From assembly GCA_900315835.1 (NCBI GenBank), contig ONAR01000004.1, forward strand, positions 1-64,000: DNA of 64,000 nt. The letters are read 5' to 3'. Made by a program: the position numbers and the translations under genes. The notes beneath the pieces are model-generated. The model was given only the letters and a program-made list of their open reading frames with translations, did not search any database and had not been told where the DNA came from. The DNA comes from an uncultured Prevotella sp. GTDB taxonomy: Bacteria > Bacteroidota > Bacteroidia > Bacteroidales > Bacteroidaceae. Positions 44,367 to 53,812 of this stretch are shown here, piece after piece. Every line of letters starts with the position of its first letter. The first letter of the stretch is position 1.

Positions 44367-45524
44367 TTAACAACCGGCGTGGTCACTGAGCAACTGCCAT
44401 TCCATTTCCGGAGTCCAAAGGTCTGTGCTGATGGAGGTTGCCATCTCGTTAAGCATCATGCATTGTTGGCGGGTTATCGTGTGGTGTTCCGTATGGTAAG
44501 GCCATGGGGCGAGCATGAGCAGGGAACCGTTGGCGCAGGCTTCGAAATAGCGTCCGGGCGGTTTGTAAAGTGGCGGGAAGCCATTCTCCAAGACGACGAT
44601 TAGAGGCAGGCTGGCATCGAGGCAGGCGCGGGCTATCTCCTTCTCACCCGGCGATATGCAGGGACTCACCACCACCGCGCCCATCCTCCCCCGTTTGATG
44701 AAGTAGGCCTTTTGGAGGGCGATGAGCTTCAGGTTGCTCTCTGTAGTGTTGTTATGGCATCTCACCTGCATCCGCATGGGCTTGTCGAGGAGCCATCGGT
44801 TGCCGATGGCGGCGAAGGTGCGGCCGCCGATGCTCAGGTTGTTGACGACACGGAAAAGGTCGGGATGCTCTCGTTTTATCAAGGCTCGCCGTGGGTTGTC
44901 GAGTACATAGTTGATCATGTTCTTCAGCTGTCCCTTGCCGATGAGCACCGAGTCTTGATAGCCCGGGGAAAAGAGCGATGGCCCCGAAGCCCCCTTGCTG
45001 CGAGGCAGAGGCGCCGCCCCGTGCGCTGTCTTGTGCGCCGAATTATAATTCGGCGAACCCAACGGCGAACCCAACGGCGAACCCAACGGCGAACCCGCCG
45101 GCGCCCTCTCCTCCCTGCATACCTCCGGCACGAGCTCCCACCAGGCGTGTGAGCAGCCTGTCTTGAAGCCTGCGATGATCTTTCCTAAATGCAGCTTCTG
45201 TTCATGCGTGACGAAGAGCACACCGTGGAGATGGTCCGGCATGATCTGTAGCACGATGGAACTCACGCCCGGATGGCGCTCCGAGATCTCCTGCCAGCAG
45301 CTTTTCACGCGCTCTCCAAGTGGCGTGAGATCTACGACAGCCTCCCCTTTTTCCGTCCATTTCAGGCCGCCCAGCCGCAGCTTGCCGCGATCGGCAAGGC
45401 TGATGGTAATCTGGTAGATGCTGCGTCCTTTATAGTCGTGACCGTCGAGACGTTGTAGCATGGAGTGCTCGGTGTCGTAGCGCCAACCCTTGCCAGCGAT
45501 GAAGTGTGGTTTCTTGTCGGTCAT
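44367..45524 (-). CDS. Y1/HUH transposase of REP-associated type with extra C-terminal domain
   Basis: A 385-aa protein. Residues 1-135 form an IS200/REP-associated (RAYT-like) Y1 domain with the HUH motif H98-L-H100 in IMPDHLHGVLF. The start at 45524 is supported by a promoter (TACCTTTG 45559-45552). A low-complexity linker of four GSPL units follows (about 142-157). Residues about 180-260 continue RAYT-like similarity (MINYVLDNPRR). The last 130 residues (GAVVVSPCISPGEKEIARACLD...) form a Rossmann-like region reminiscent of DprA-type proteins, which I cannot assign firmly. No flanking insertion-sequence ends were found, so it is probably domesticated. Confidence 0.75.
   Translation of the reverse strand: MTDKKPHFIAGKGWRYDTEHSMLQRLDGHDYKGRSIYQITISLADRGKLRLGGLKWTEKGEAVVDLTPLGERVKSCWQEISERHPGVSSIVLQIMPDHLHGVLFVTHEQKLHLGKIIAGFKTGCSHAWWELVPEVCREERAPAGSPLGSPLGSPLGSPNYNSAHKTAHGAAPLPRSKGASGPSLFSPGYQDSVLIGKGQLKNMINYVLDNPRRALIKREHPDLFRVVNNLSIGGRTFAAIGNRWLLDKPMRMQVRCHNNTTESNLKLIALQKAYFIKRGRMGAVVVSPCISPGEKEIARACLDASLPLIVVLENGFPPLYKPPGRYFEACANGSLLMLAPWPYHTEHHTITRQQCMMLNEMATSISTDLWTPEMEWQLLSDHAGC
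45052..45099. repeat. In-frame 12-bp repeats within the transposase gene
   Basis: Four units of GGCGAACCCAAC (the last ends GCC) at 45052, 45064, 45076 and 45088, each encoding Gly-Ser-Pro-Leu on the minus strand. They are adjacent to an 18-bp perfect palindrome at 45037-45054. The unit number can change without frameshift, so linker length is likely variable. Confidence 0.9.
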
Positions 45525-45551
45525 AGATTGTAGTTTTGGGGGTTTGCCGTA

Positions 45552-45584
45552 CAAAGGTACATATATTTTCTATTAGCGCGCCAA
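45552..45584 (-). promoter_or_regulatory. Promoter of the Y1 transposase gene
   Basis: TTG (45584-45582), 22 bp, TACCTTTG (45559-45552) on the minus strand. The predicted start near 45545 lies downstream of the longer in-frame ATG at 45554, so ATG 45524 is preferred. Confidence 0.6.
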
Positions 45585-45774
45585 TGTATCCGCAAAAACT
45601 CTTCCGATGATGGCATCGTGACATGGCTGACAGTGTCCTCCAATATCCAGCTCAAAGACGGAATATTACTCCATTCTTTTGAAATAAACCAGGTAAATAT
45701 GAAAATAAGCATATTGTTTGGCAAATACTCAAATTTTTGATGATAGGATTTGTCCTTTTTGCTGAATTCTTTCG

Positions 45775-45782
45775 TACCTTTG
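45775..45782 (+). promoter_or_regulatory. -7 element before the XRE gene
   Basis: TACCTTTG, 16 bp before the ATG at 45799. A TTTG at 45749-45752 is 22 bp upstream. The transcript would be almost leaderless. Confidence 0.55.
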
Positions 45783-45798
45783 TGCCAAACATTGAGTT

Positions 45799-46023
45799 AT
45801 GAGCGACGAAAGAAAAGATTTAAACCGCATAAAGAGCGTATTGGTGGAGAATCACCGCACGTGTAAGTGGTTGGCCGAACAGTTGGGGAAAGACCCGACA
45901 ACCGTTTCGAAATGGTGCACGAACGCATCACAGCCCACACTTGACATCCTACTCAAGATAGCCGAGTTGGTGGGTGTCAATTACACAGAACTTGTTTGTC
46001 ACGAATTTCAAAAGAAAGGCTGA
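45799..46023 (+). CDS. XRE-family helix-turn-helix protein (restriction-modification controller-like)
   Basis: A 74-aa DNA-binding protein. The helix-turn-helix lies at about 20-55 (LAEQLGKDPTTVSKWCTNASQP). In type II restriction-modification systems small XRE proteins (C proteins) time expression of methylase and nuclease. The methylase ATG follows the stop by only 5 bp, so they are in one transcript. Autoregulatory operator repeats were not obvious in the short upstream region. Confidence 0.85.
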   Translation: MSDERKDLNRIKSVLVENHRTCKWLAEQLGKDPTTVSKWCTNASQPTLDILLKIAELVGVNYTELVCHEFQKKG

Positions 46024-46028
46024 AAACC

Positions 46029-47903
46029 ATGTCTGAAAAGAAATCATTCATCTCAACCCGGAAGGGTGTCACATATCTTGACCTGTTTGCTGGCGCCGGT
46101 GGCTTCAGCGAGGGCTTTTTGCAAGCATACACAGATGACAAGTATTATGATTTTAGGCTTGCAAGCGACATTAACGAGAACTGCGAACTTACTCATCACG
46201 TCCGTTACAACAAGATGCTGGGCCTCGATACAAAGTTTATCCGTCAGGACATCATGGACGATAGTTTCCTGTCGAACCTGAAGAGAGAAATCGGAGGACA
46301 GGAGATAGACGTTATCACGGGTGGCCCAAGTTGTCAGTCGTTCAGCTTGGCCGGACGAAGAAAGAAACTGGACAAGCGCGATGACCTTTTCTATCATTAT
46401 CTCAAGGTTATCAAGGCGTTGCGTCCCAAATACTTTGTCATGGAAAATGTCAAGGGCATCCTCACTAAGGATGGAGGTAAGATCAAGGAGCGGATACTGC
46501 GTGAGATTCGTTCCATCGTTGACGACATGAAGATGGGCCAATTGTACGATTTTCTTGATGCCAACCTGAAGAAAGATTTAAACCCTTCTTTGTATTCTTG
46601 CCTTATCCTGCGGCTGAAGATGGAAAGCTCAGACGGAGACTGGGAGAAGATGAGCGATATGTTCTTCGAGAATCTGGACGCTCAGTTCAGAAGTCTGACC
46701 CGTCTTCTTGACTATAGTGTGAGCAAGAGCGACACGCAGGTGAATACCGTTCGTCATGGACTCTTGTTGCTACACATGAAGAAGCAAAGGGAGGAAATCC
46801 GAAAGCAGGTTATTCAGTTGAAGACATCAGCCCACATCGACAACGACACGTTTATGGATAGCTATAACGAAATAGTTGAGACCATTTCCGACGACCAAAT
46901 ACTCGACAAGATGCTGGAAGCCATCGATCAGGTGTCAAAGATGGGCAACTGCGAGGAGGAAGCCAAGGCTCTCAAAAGTTCCTTGGAAATACTTACGTCC
47001 ACCTTCGACGAGTGCATCGACTATATTCGGGAAAAGCTCAAGGGAAATGATAAGGTTCTTGAAAAGTTCGAGGCTTTGATGAAGACCGTCCGCCTGTATA
47101 ACATCAATGAGCCAATGATACTCCTGTCTTCCAATTATGGAGTACCTCAGAACCGTGAGCGCGTCGTTTTTATAGGATGCAGAAACGATCAGGAACTCAT
47201 TAGCGAGATTCCGGCCACCGTGACCGACGACCAGAAAGTGACGGTCTATGAGGCCTTGTGGGACCTTGACATGGTGGGCAATGGCGACACGGCCAAAGAT
47301 TATCGTGAGCCGAAAATCATTCCCGAATACGAGGATGAGAAGAAACATCGCACCATACAAGGTGTGCCCGATGCCCATGGGCATCTCTATTCAGAGTGGT
47401 CACGTATGGGCAGGCTGGGACATCGTTTCACATTCGACATGCCGCCTTTCCATGTGATGAATATGGAAGAGCTGGAGCAGCCACGCAAGTATGAGCACAT
47501 GGAATTGTTCAATCACCAGACAAGCCTGCAAAATGAAAAGGTGCGCGAAAGGCTGAGGATCATAGCCAAGCACGGAGACTACGATGAGTCAAAAAAGGAA
47601 CTGAAGGAAAAACGACTTGACTCACAAAAACGCAATTATGTCGTTCTGAATCCAAAAGGACAAAGCCCGACCGTCTGCACCATGCCAGATGATTTCATAC
47701 ATTATGCGGCCTACCGTCCATTGACCGTGCGGGAAATGGCACGTCTGCAGAGTTTCGATGATTCCTTTGTCTTCCAAGGCAAGCGACAGACCGGTGGTAA
47801 CAACCGTCAAAAGGAAATTCCACAATATACGCTTGTCGGCAACGCAGTTCCCCCGTTGATGGCCAGGGCAATAGCCAATGAGATTCTCAAACATCTTGGT
47901 TAA
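46029..47903 (+). CDS. DNA (cytosine-5-)-methyltransferase of a type II system
   Basis: A 624-aa C5-methylase with motif I DLFAGAGGFSEGF (18-30), the catalytic motif IV GGPSCQSFS (C102, with PSC instead of the usual PxPC), motif VI ENVKG (from E139), motif VIII QNRERVVFIG (from Q374) and motif X GNAVPPLMARAIA near 610. About 230 residues of predicted helical sequence separate motifs VI and VIII, far more than in simple Dcm-like enzymes. The downstream MvaI/BcnI-type nuclease suggests a CCNGG-type target, by inference only. ATG 46029 was chosen because motif I follows directly. Confidence 0.93.
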   Translation: MSEKKSFISTRKGVTYLDLFAGAGGFSEGFLQAYTDDKYYDFRLASDINENCELTHHVRYNKMLGLDTKFIRQDIMDDSFLSNLKREIGGQEIDVITGGPSCQSFSLAGRRKKLDKRDDLFYHYLKVIKALRPKYFVMENVKGILTKDGGKIKERILREIRSIVDDMKMGQLYDFLDANLKKDLNPSLYSCLILRLKMESSDGDWEKMSDMFFENLDAQFRSLTRLLDYSVSKSDTQVNTVRHGLLLLHMKKQREEIRKQVIQLKTSAHIDNDTFMDSYNEIVETISDDQILDKMLEAIDQVSKMGNCEEEAKALKSSLEILTSTFDECIDYIREKLKGNDKVLEKFEALMKTVRLYNINEPMILLSSNYGVPQNRERVVFIGCRNDQELISEIPATVTDDQKVTVYEALWDLDMVGNGDTAKDYREPKIIPEYEDEKKHRTIQGVPDAHGHLYSEWSRMGRLGHRFTFDMPPFHVMNMEELEQPRKYEHMELFNHQTSLQNEKVRERLRIIAKHGDYDESKKELKEKRLDSQKRNYVVLNPKGQSPTVCTMPDDFIHYAAYRPLTVREMARLQSFDDSFVFQGKRQTGGNNRQKEIPQYTLVGNAVPPLMARAIANEILKHLG

Positions 47904-47923
47904 CTACAATATATCCGTCAGAT

Positions 47924-49174
47924 ATGATTCATATGCGGCCTTTCACTCAGTTCGAGATTGACAATTTTAAGTTCATCTCAAACTTGGGCATAAGATATAC
48001 TACGTTCCAAACTTACTGGACTTCGCTTGACAAGGGCTATTTCGATGCGATAGCCCCCATGCGGACTTATTTCCTTGAAGAGGGCATTCACGACTATGCG
48101 AGTCAAGGGCAAGGACAAATCAACAAGGAATATCGGGAGGCTTATTTGTTGACTGATTGTCTGATGATTCCTGCACAAGCATCACTCTATCGTCCTTGCA
48201 CGAAGAAAGGAGATCCGAGAATATGGTTTTCCAAGTTAAAACGATATACTAATCCTGATGATATTTTTGCGCTATTCCATAAAGAGCAAACGCTTTATAT
48301 CATCAACGTAACTCAGACAAATGTAAAGACATCATACGAGAGTTCATCCGAGAATCCCATCAAGGATATTCTTTCCGTTCTTCAGCTCAAAAGTATGGAA
48401 ATCGCGACAGAATTGCTTGGAAAGTTCAGGAAGCTTTATGACAATGGCCATTGGTATGAAGCGGAAGTTCAAGACGACACCGGCATTGGAAGGGCTGTAG
48501 AAACTCTTCTTGGCATTCCTATGAATAGCGATCCCAATCCCGATTATAAAGGCATTGAGTTAAAGAGCAAGAGATTACAGCGGTCTGGTGCAAAGAATGG
48601 ACTGTTCTCGCAAATACCGGATTGGGAAGCCAGCAAATATAAAAATGGGAATCAGATTGTTCAGAAATACGGCTACGTCAGAAATGGCAACAAAACCCTT
48701 CAAGTAACCGTACAGGCAAACAGGCCAAACGCACAGTCTCTTGTGTTGGATATCACCCAAAATGATGAAGTGTTGGAAATGCTTGGGAAAAAAGAAGTAT
48801 CAGCAATTGACCATATCGTGGAATGGCAGCTTATGACACTTCATAATAGGTTGAAAACCAAACATAAGGAAACATTCTGGATTTCCGTTGACAATAAGAT
48901 GTTTGATGGAAAAGAATTCTTCAAGTATTCATACATCGAGCATACTCGAAATCCGAATATTGCGGAATTTGACAATCTGATCATGCAACAGCTAATCTCT
49001 TTGGAATTGCTCCTTAACAGACCAAGCGGTAGAGGAGACACTTGGAACTTCAAGATAAAGGACAAAGCAATGCCCTTATTGTTCCCCGAGTCGTTCCTCT
49101 ATAAGTTAGATCCTAATTCAGAACCCCACCGAGGACCAATCCGAAAACGGTCAATGGCCAGTCAAAGAAAGTAA
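47924..49174 (+). CDS. MvaI/BcnI-family type II restriction endonuclease
   Basis: A 416-aa nuclease. The C-terminal half carries the MvaI/BcnI signature GIGRAVETLLGIPMNS and the active site D207-YKGI-E212-L-K214 (PDYKGIELKSK), matching the D-Xn-ExK centre of monomeric MvaI and BcnI that cut CCWGG or CCSGG. The N-terminal 180 residues are longer than in MvaI and unassigned. The gene is clearly more AT-rich than the surrounding chromosome, a sign of transfer. It lies 20 bp after the methylase gene and 5 bp before vsr. Confidence 0.9.
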   Translation: MIHMRPFTQFEIDNFKFISNLGIRYTTFQTYWTSLDKGYFDAIAPMRTYFLEEGIHDYASQGQGQINKEYREAYLLTDCLMIPAQASLYRPCTKKGDPRIWFSKLKRYTNPDDIFALFHKEQTLYIINVTQTNVKTSYESSSENPIKDILSVLQLKSMEIATELLGKFRKLYDNGHWYEAEVQDDTGIGRAVETLLGIPMNSDPNPDYKGIELKSKRLQRSGAKNGLFSQIPDWEASKYKNGNQIVQKYGYVRNGNKTLQVTVQANRPNAQSLVLDITQNDEVLEMLGKKEVSAIDHIVEWQLMTLHNRLKTKHKETFWISVDNKMFDGKEFFKYSYIEHTRNPNIAEFDNLIMQQLISLELLLNRPSGRGDTWNFKIKDKAMPLLFPESFLYKLDPNSEPHRGPIRKRSMASQRK

Positions 49175-49179
49175 TATCC

Positions 49180-49680
49180 ATGTCGTTTACAAGAACTCCA
49201 CAAGACAGGCATAACATCATGGCCTCTATCCGCTCCAAGGACACGAAGCCTGAGTTGCTTGTGCGCAAATACTTGTGAAGGAGGGGATTTCGCTACCGGC
49301 TCAACAATCCGCGGCTGCCCGGGCATCCCGACATTGTACTTCGCAAGTACCGCACGTGTGTCTTCGTCAACGGTTGCTTCTGGCATGGGCATGAGGGATG
49401 CAAGTACTTTAAGATGCCGAGGACCAACGTGGAGTTTTGGACAAGGAAAATCAACAGGAACCGGGAACGTGACATACGGGAGCAACGGCAGTTGGCAAAG
49501 ATGGGCTGGCATTGCATCACCATTTGGGAGTGTGAACTGAAAGCCAATCAACGGGACAAGACCTTGGAGGCGCTGGCCTTCACCCTCAACCGCATCTATC
49601 TCCAGGACCATTCCATCCATTACGCCGATAGAGAAGAGGAGGTGGAACTCGAAACCGCTGCTGAACCGACCAGTACGTAG
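49180..49680 (+). pseudogene. vsr: Very-short-patch-repair endonuclease gene with internal stop
   Basis: Vsr nicks T:G mismatches that arise from 5-methylcytosine deamination. The 166-codon frame reads RTPQDRHNIMASIRSKDTKP at its start, then meets TGA at 49276-49278 (codon 33), where relatives have an aromatic residue before RRGFRYRLN; a TGG to TGA change would explain it. Beyond it the frame is intact with LPGHPDIVL (catalytic Asp), VFVNGCFWHGHEGC (zinc and mismatch-wedge residues) and a normal end. All catalytic residues are therefore downstream of the stop. It is placed as expected after a C5-methylase and nuclease. Confidence 0.9.
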
Positions 49681-49833
49681 CGTAGGCATCCCCGTCTGTG
49701 AACCAAGCGCAAATCCCGATATGGCTCAAATGGTATCGCAATATGGCCGAGATTGAGTTTCAGAATGAATGCAATGTGGTTACTACTCTATCGTAGTTTC
49801 ATTTTTGTACAAAATCATAATTCAATAATACAA

Positions 49834-50676
49834 TTTCAAAAGGATATCCAGACGCAGTGGCATGACAGCGTGGCAAAGGTGCTGTATAATAATAATGTGC
49901 GCTTCCGACAGTTCAAGACCAGCATGCTCGACCGGGTCAACTATCGCCGGGTCTTGCAGATGTTCAATGAGCGTTACTCCAATGCCTCTGACTTCACGTT
50001 CGTCTTTGTGGGTAATATCGACATGGAGCGCGATGTGCCTCAGCTGGTGCGCTATATCGGCGGCCTGCCCTCGACGGGCAAAAAGGAGAAGTACCGCAAT
50101 GTGATACCTTATCTGCATAAGGGCAACTACGTCTGCCACTTCACGCGGAAGATGGAGAACCCCAAGACCAACATCATGCTGACGTGGGTGGGTAAGATGA
50201 AGTACAACATGCACAACCGCATGCTGCTCAACATCCTGCATCAGGCCTTGGAGATGATCTACACCAATACGCTTCGCGGCGAGGAGGGCGGCACCTATGG
50301 CGCGCTCACCGACTACGATCTCTCGACGCATCCGAAGGGTCAGTTCACCATCCGTGTGGAGTTTGAGACCAACAACCAGCAGGCCGACATCATGCTCGAG
50401 AAGGCCAAGCAAGGGCTCCGCGATGTGGCTGATCACGGCATCTCGCAGGAGATGTTCGACAAAATCGTGACTTATATGACGAAGCGCCACAACGATCTGA
50501 CCAAGGAGAACGCTTATTGGCTCGAGATTATCCAGAACAAGATAGAGAATGGCGACGACGATTACAGCCACTACTTCGATGACCTCAACGCCATCACGCC
50601 TGCCGACATCCAGCAGTGCGCCAAGCTCGTTGTCAATGCCCCGACAAAGATAGAGCTTATGATGAAAGGCCAGTAG
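49834..50676 (+). pseudogene. C-terminal fragment of an M16 peptidase gene
   Basis: About 280 codons match the last M16 half-domain of PqqL-like proteases (DFTFVFVGNIDMERDVPQLV, then GEEGGTYGALTDYD, and a normal C-terminus ending LMMKGQ). The zinc-binding N-terminal half is absent. The open frame begins in unrelated sequence at 49753, about 70 bp after vsr. The intact M16 gene at 24197-27019 is a different paralogue. It may have been cut when the restriction cassette entered, since the homology break falls at its right border. Confidence 0.85.
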
Positions 50677-50688
50677 GCAATCTTTTGA

Positions 50689-51545
50689 CTATACGCTTTC
50701 CACCTCCCATTCGTCCACGGTGTGTTTGTCGGCATCGAAGCGTATGCCGACTTTCACCACCCGTCGGCCGTCGGTGAGGTAGGGCGTGGCGTAGCCGCGG
50801 GCATTGATCTGGTCGAGGGCATGGCGGGCCGTGTCGCCCACCTTCAGTTCCATCACGTAGATGGCATCGGGCATGAGGATGACCATGTCGACGCGGCCGC
50901 CCGCCACCTTCACCTGCGTGCGGGCATAGACGTTGAGCATGGAGAAGATGAGATAGAACGTGTATTCGTAGAATCCCTCCTTAGTCTTTGCCTCGGCGAG
51001 TTTCTGCTTGAAGCCCTCCACGTAGGGGATGCCGGCAAGATACGACTGCATGTGCCGCATGGCCAGGTCGATGTCGCCTGTCTTGAGGGCTTTCCAGAAC
51101 TTCGCGGCAAAGCCTATCTGCACATCTGCATTGTTCAGGCCGGTGTAGGTGGGCAGCAGTCCGTTGACATAGCCCACGCGCACCTCCTGGTTGGGGATGG
51201 ACAGCTCATAGGCCTCTGTGTCTGGGTCGTAGTCCTTGATGGTGAGGTAGCCGCTCTGGTAGAGCAGGGGCAGCGCGTCCTTCATGTTCTCCGTGGGCTG
51301 GTCGAAGGCCGACTCCGGCACGTCGAGCGAGTCGAGCGAGGTGATGTCGGTGTGGAAATGCTGCATCTGCTTGATGAGGAAGGTGGGCGTGCCGGAAGCA
51401 AACCAGTAGTTTCTCAGCAGCCGGTCGCCGAGGGCGTTGAGCAGACTGAAAGGATTGAAGACGGCCTCAGCCCCGCCGGCAAAATGATAGCCGTCGTATT
51501 TGAACTTGATTTTTGCATACATCGCCTCCGGCGCCAGCTTGAAGT
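50689..51545 (-). pseudogene. Truncated AAA-ATPase/PD-(D/E)XK protein (C-terminal half)
   Basis: The region repeats the C-terminal half of the intact gene at 60277-61875. It begins around PEAMYAKIKFKYDGYHF and keeps the nuclease-like tail with DMVILMPDAIYVMELK. The ATPase half, with Walker A and B, is missing. DNA identity with the intact copy is high: in the first 270 aligned bases I count about 17 differences. An internal ATG at 51522 would give a 277-aa product, so expression of a nuclease-only protein cannot be excluded. Confidence 0.85.
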
Positions 51546-51584
51546 AAAACAGTCTGCCGCGGTGATCCCTCTCCCCTCCGTCAA

Positions 51585-53792
51585 TCAGAAACTGTAGTTT
51601 ACTGCGCAGATGAAATTGCGGCCAGGTGCGGAGATTCCCGAACTGTAAGTGCGATAACGCCTGTCCGTGATATTCTCCAATCCACAAGTCAGGCTTGTCC
51701 TTTTTCCGATGCGGTAGAGCACCTTGAGGTTGATGGTGTACCATCCCGTGCTATAGACGCTGCCGTCGGCATTGACAGGATAGATCTCGGTCTTGTCGCG
51801 TTCCTCCTCGGGCATGTCTTCGGCCTTGCGTCCGGCCTGCCACACCGTATAGGCCTGAAGCTGGAGCAGAGGCCATTGGAATGTCAGTGAGGCTCGTCCG
51901 AAGAAGGGCACGGTATGGCGCAGCGTGGAATGACTTCCGTCGTCGAGCTCCTCGCGCCCGTGCTGCCAGTTGAGGTGTGTGTCGAGCACGACGAAGCGGC
52001 ATGGCTGAATGCGCACGTAAGCCTGCGCGCCGTAGACCCGGGCCGCGGCCGCGTTCTGGATAGCAAGCACCCGCAGCTTCTCTCCGCCAAAGACGATGCT
52101 GTCCTGCCCGTTCCATCTGAAGCCGCGCCTGACGAGCGCCTGGTCCAGATCGGTGTAGTAGGCCGACACGTCAACGGACAGCCAGCGGGCCGCCTGCCCG
52201 GAGACACCCAGCTCGTAGTTGGTGGCATACTCCGGCCTCAGACCCGTGTTGGGCACGACCACGGCCCCTGCCACCGACTCGTAGAGCTTCCCCATGTCAT
52301 CCACATTGGGGCAGCGGAAGCCGCGCGACACGCTGCCCCGCAGCACCCACGAGCCGCCGGGCCGCCAGTTGACGCCCACGCTGCCGGTGAGATTGCTCCG
52401 CCGGATAGTCTGACGAGGAGCAAAAGGAAGTTCCATGCCCGCCTGACTGAAGTCGGCTCTCAGCCGGTAGCCGGTGTATCTAACACCAGCTTCCAGGTTG
52501 AGAGCGGGCAAGAGCCTGCAGGAAGCCTGCGCATAGCCGGCAGCCGTCTCCCACCTCGACTGCGGGTAGCGTGCGGGTGCGACGGATGTTTTCCGGTCGG
52601 TGATGTCCAGGGTCACGCCTTCCGACCTCACGCGGTCATTGACATACTCCAGGCCGTAATAGAGCGAGACCGCGGGCAGGAGGTTCTTCGCAAAGTCGGC
52701 ATTGACGGAACAGGCGTCCACGGTCTCCGTATTGGTCGTCCGTTCGGTCTTGTTCCATTTCCTGCTTATCCGGCTTTCCTCAAAGCGCTGTATGCCCAGC
52801 CTGACGGTCATCTCGTCGTAAAGGATACCGGCTTGCCTGTGGGTCAGGGTCAGCTGGTTGAGCATCCATTTCTGCGGGCCGTAGTTCCATTCGGCAAACT
52901 GTGGGTTATCTTTCTTCATGCGTGTGAGGCGGTCATAGCGCGCGTAGTCAGAGGTCTCCGAATAGTGGAAAGCATAGGTCAGGTCCCAACGGACCGCCGG
53001 GCTGAACCTGAGTTTCTGCATGATGTTGGTCTGCGTATATCCCGAGGGTGTCTGGCTGAGTGGCTTAGGATTGTCAATCTTGATGTCTTTCCCGTCCTGC
53101 CGTTGCACGTAGAAGGTTCTCAGATAGCTGTCGGGGCCGTGAGTGCCCTGTCTGAGGTCGTCGAAGCGGAAATGGCTCACAGAGGTGAGTGCGGCCCAGT
53201 TGCGCCCCCCGACATTGACATCAAAGTGCCCGGTGCGCTCGTTGTTGGCCGAGGAGCAGCGCAAGCTGGCGTTGCCCGACACACTCAAAGGCTTCCGACC
53301 GGAGAACAGCGGGGACTTCGTGTAGAGCCCTATCACGCCCCCGATGGCATCGCTGCCATAGATGACCGATCCGGGACCCATCATCACCTCGGTACGCTGT
53401 AGGGCGAAGGGGTCTATGGATATGACATTCTGCAGGTTGCCGGCCCTGAAGATAGCCGTGTTCATCCGTATGCCGTCGACAGTATAGAGCAGCCTGTTGG
53501 TGGCAAAGCCGCGGATCATCGGACTTCCCCCACCCAACTGGCTCTTCTGGATAAAGACCTCTCCCGTGGCGCCGAGCAGGTCGGCCGTGGTCTGCGGATT
53601 TTCCAGCAAGACCTGCCGCGGGTCGAGCGTCAGCACGCGCCTGGTCAGCGTATACTTGGGCTGCCGCCATTTATTGGCCGTGACGACTACCCCATCGAAC
53701 TGATAGGCCAGCGTGTCGGCCCGTCCGTCCGGTCCGGCGGCGGCTGCCATGGGGCAGGCCCAGAGCAACAATAGAAAGTATGTTTTTCTCAT
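51585..53792 (-). CDS. TonB-dependent outer-membrane receptor
   Basis: A 735-aa receptor with a signal peptide (1-19). The plug domain (about 45-165) includes GVVVTANKW, GGGSPMIRGFATNRLLYTVDG and GPGSVIYGSDAIGG, followed by a 22-strand type barrel that ends in the aromatic FICAVNYSF. It resembles the haem/siderophore receptor class (HmuR/BtuB-like) rather than SusC, as it lacks the N-terminal CarboxypepD-like domain and is short. It is the third gene of the operon with two giant beta-propeller proteins, 20 bp after the second. Substrate unknown; haem or a metal complex is a guess. Confidence 0.88.
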   Translation of the reverse strand: MRKTYFLLLLWACPMAAAAGPDGRADTLAYQFDGVVVTANKWRQPKYTLTRRVLTLDPRQVLLENPQTTADLLGATGEVFIQKSQLGGGSPMIRGFATNRLLYTVDGIRMNTAIFRAGNLQNVISIDPFALQRTEVMMGPGSVIYGSDAIGGVIGLYTKSPLFSGRKPLSVSGNASLRCSSANNERTGHFDVNVGGRNWAALTSVSHFRFDDLRQGTHGPDSYLRTFYVQRQDGKDIKIDNPKPLSQTPSGYTQTNIMQKLRFSPAVRWDLTYAFHYSETSDYARYDRLTRMKKDNPQFAEWNYGPQKWMLNQLTLTHRQAGILYDEMTVRLGIQRFEESRISRKWNKTERTTNTETVDACSVNADFAKNLLPAVSLYYGLEYVNDRVRSEGVTLDITDRKTSVAPARYPQSRWETAAGYAQASCRLLPALNLEAGVRYTGYRLRADFSQAGMELPFAPRQTIRRSNLTGSVGVNWRPGGSWVLRGSVSRGFRCPNVDDMGKLYESVAGAVVVPNTGLRPEYATNYELGVSGQAARWLSVDVSAYYTDLDQALVRRGFRWNGQDSIVFGGEKLRVLAIQNAAAARVYGAQAYVRIQPCRFVVLDTHLNWQHGREELDDGSHSTLRHTVPFFGRASLTFQWPLLQLQAYTVWQAGRKAEDMPEEERDKTEIYPVNADGSVYSTGWYTINLKVLYRIGKRTSLTCGLENITDRRYRTYSSGISAPGRNFICAVNYSF

Positions 53793-53812
53793 TTTTGTTC
53801 TTAAAGCATTTG

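Noticed and set aside
49276-49278. Recoding of the vsr TGA (for example selenocysteine)
   Set aside because: No selenocysteine insertion structure or known Vsr selenoprotein; a simple Trp-to-stop change or sequencing error is more likely.
51546-51744. Upstream part of the open frame ending in the AAA-ATPase fragment as a novel gene
   Set aside because: It runs through the 3' end of the TonB receptor gene on the same strand in another frame; similarity to the intact copy starts only near 51545.
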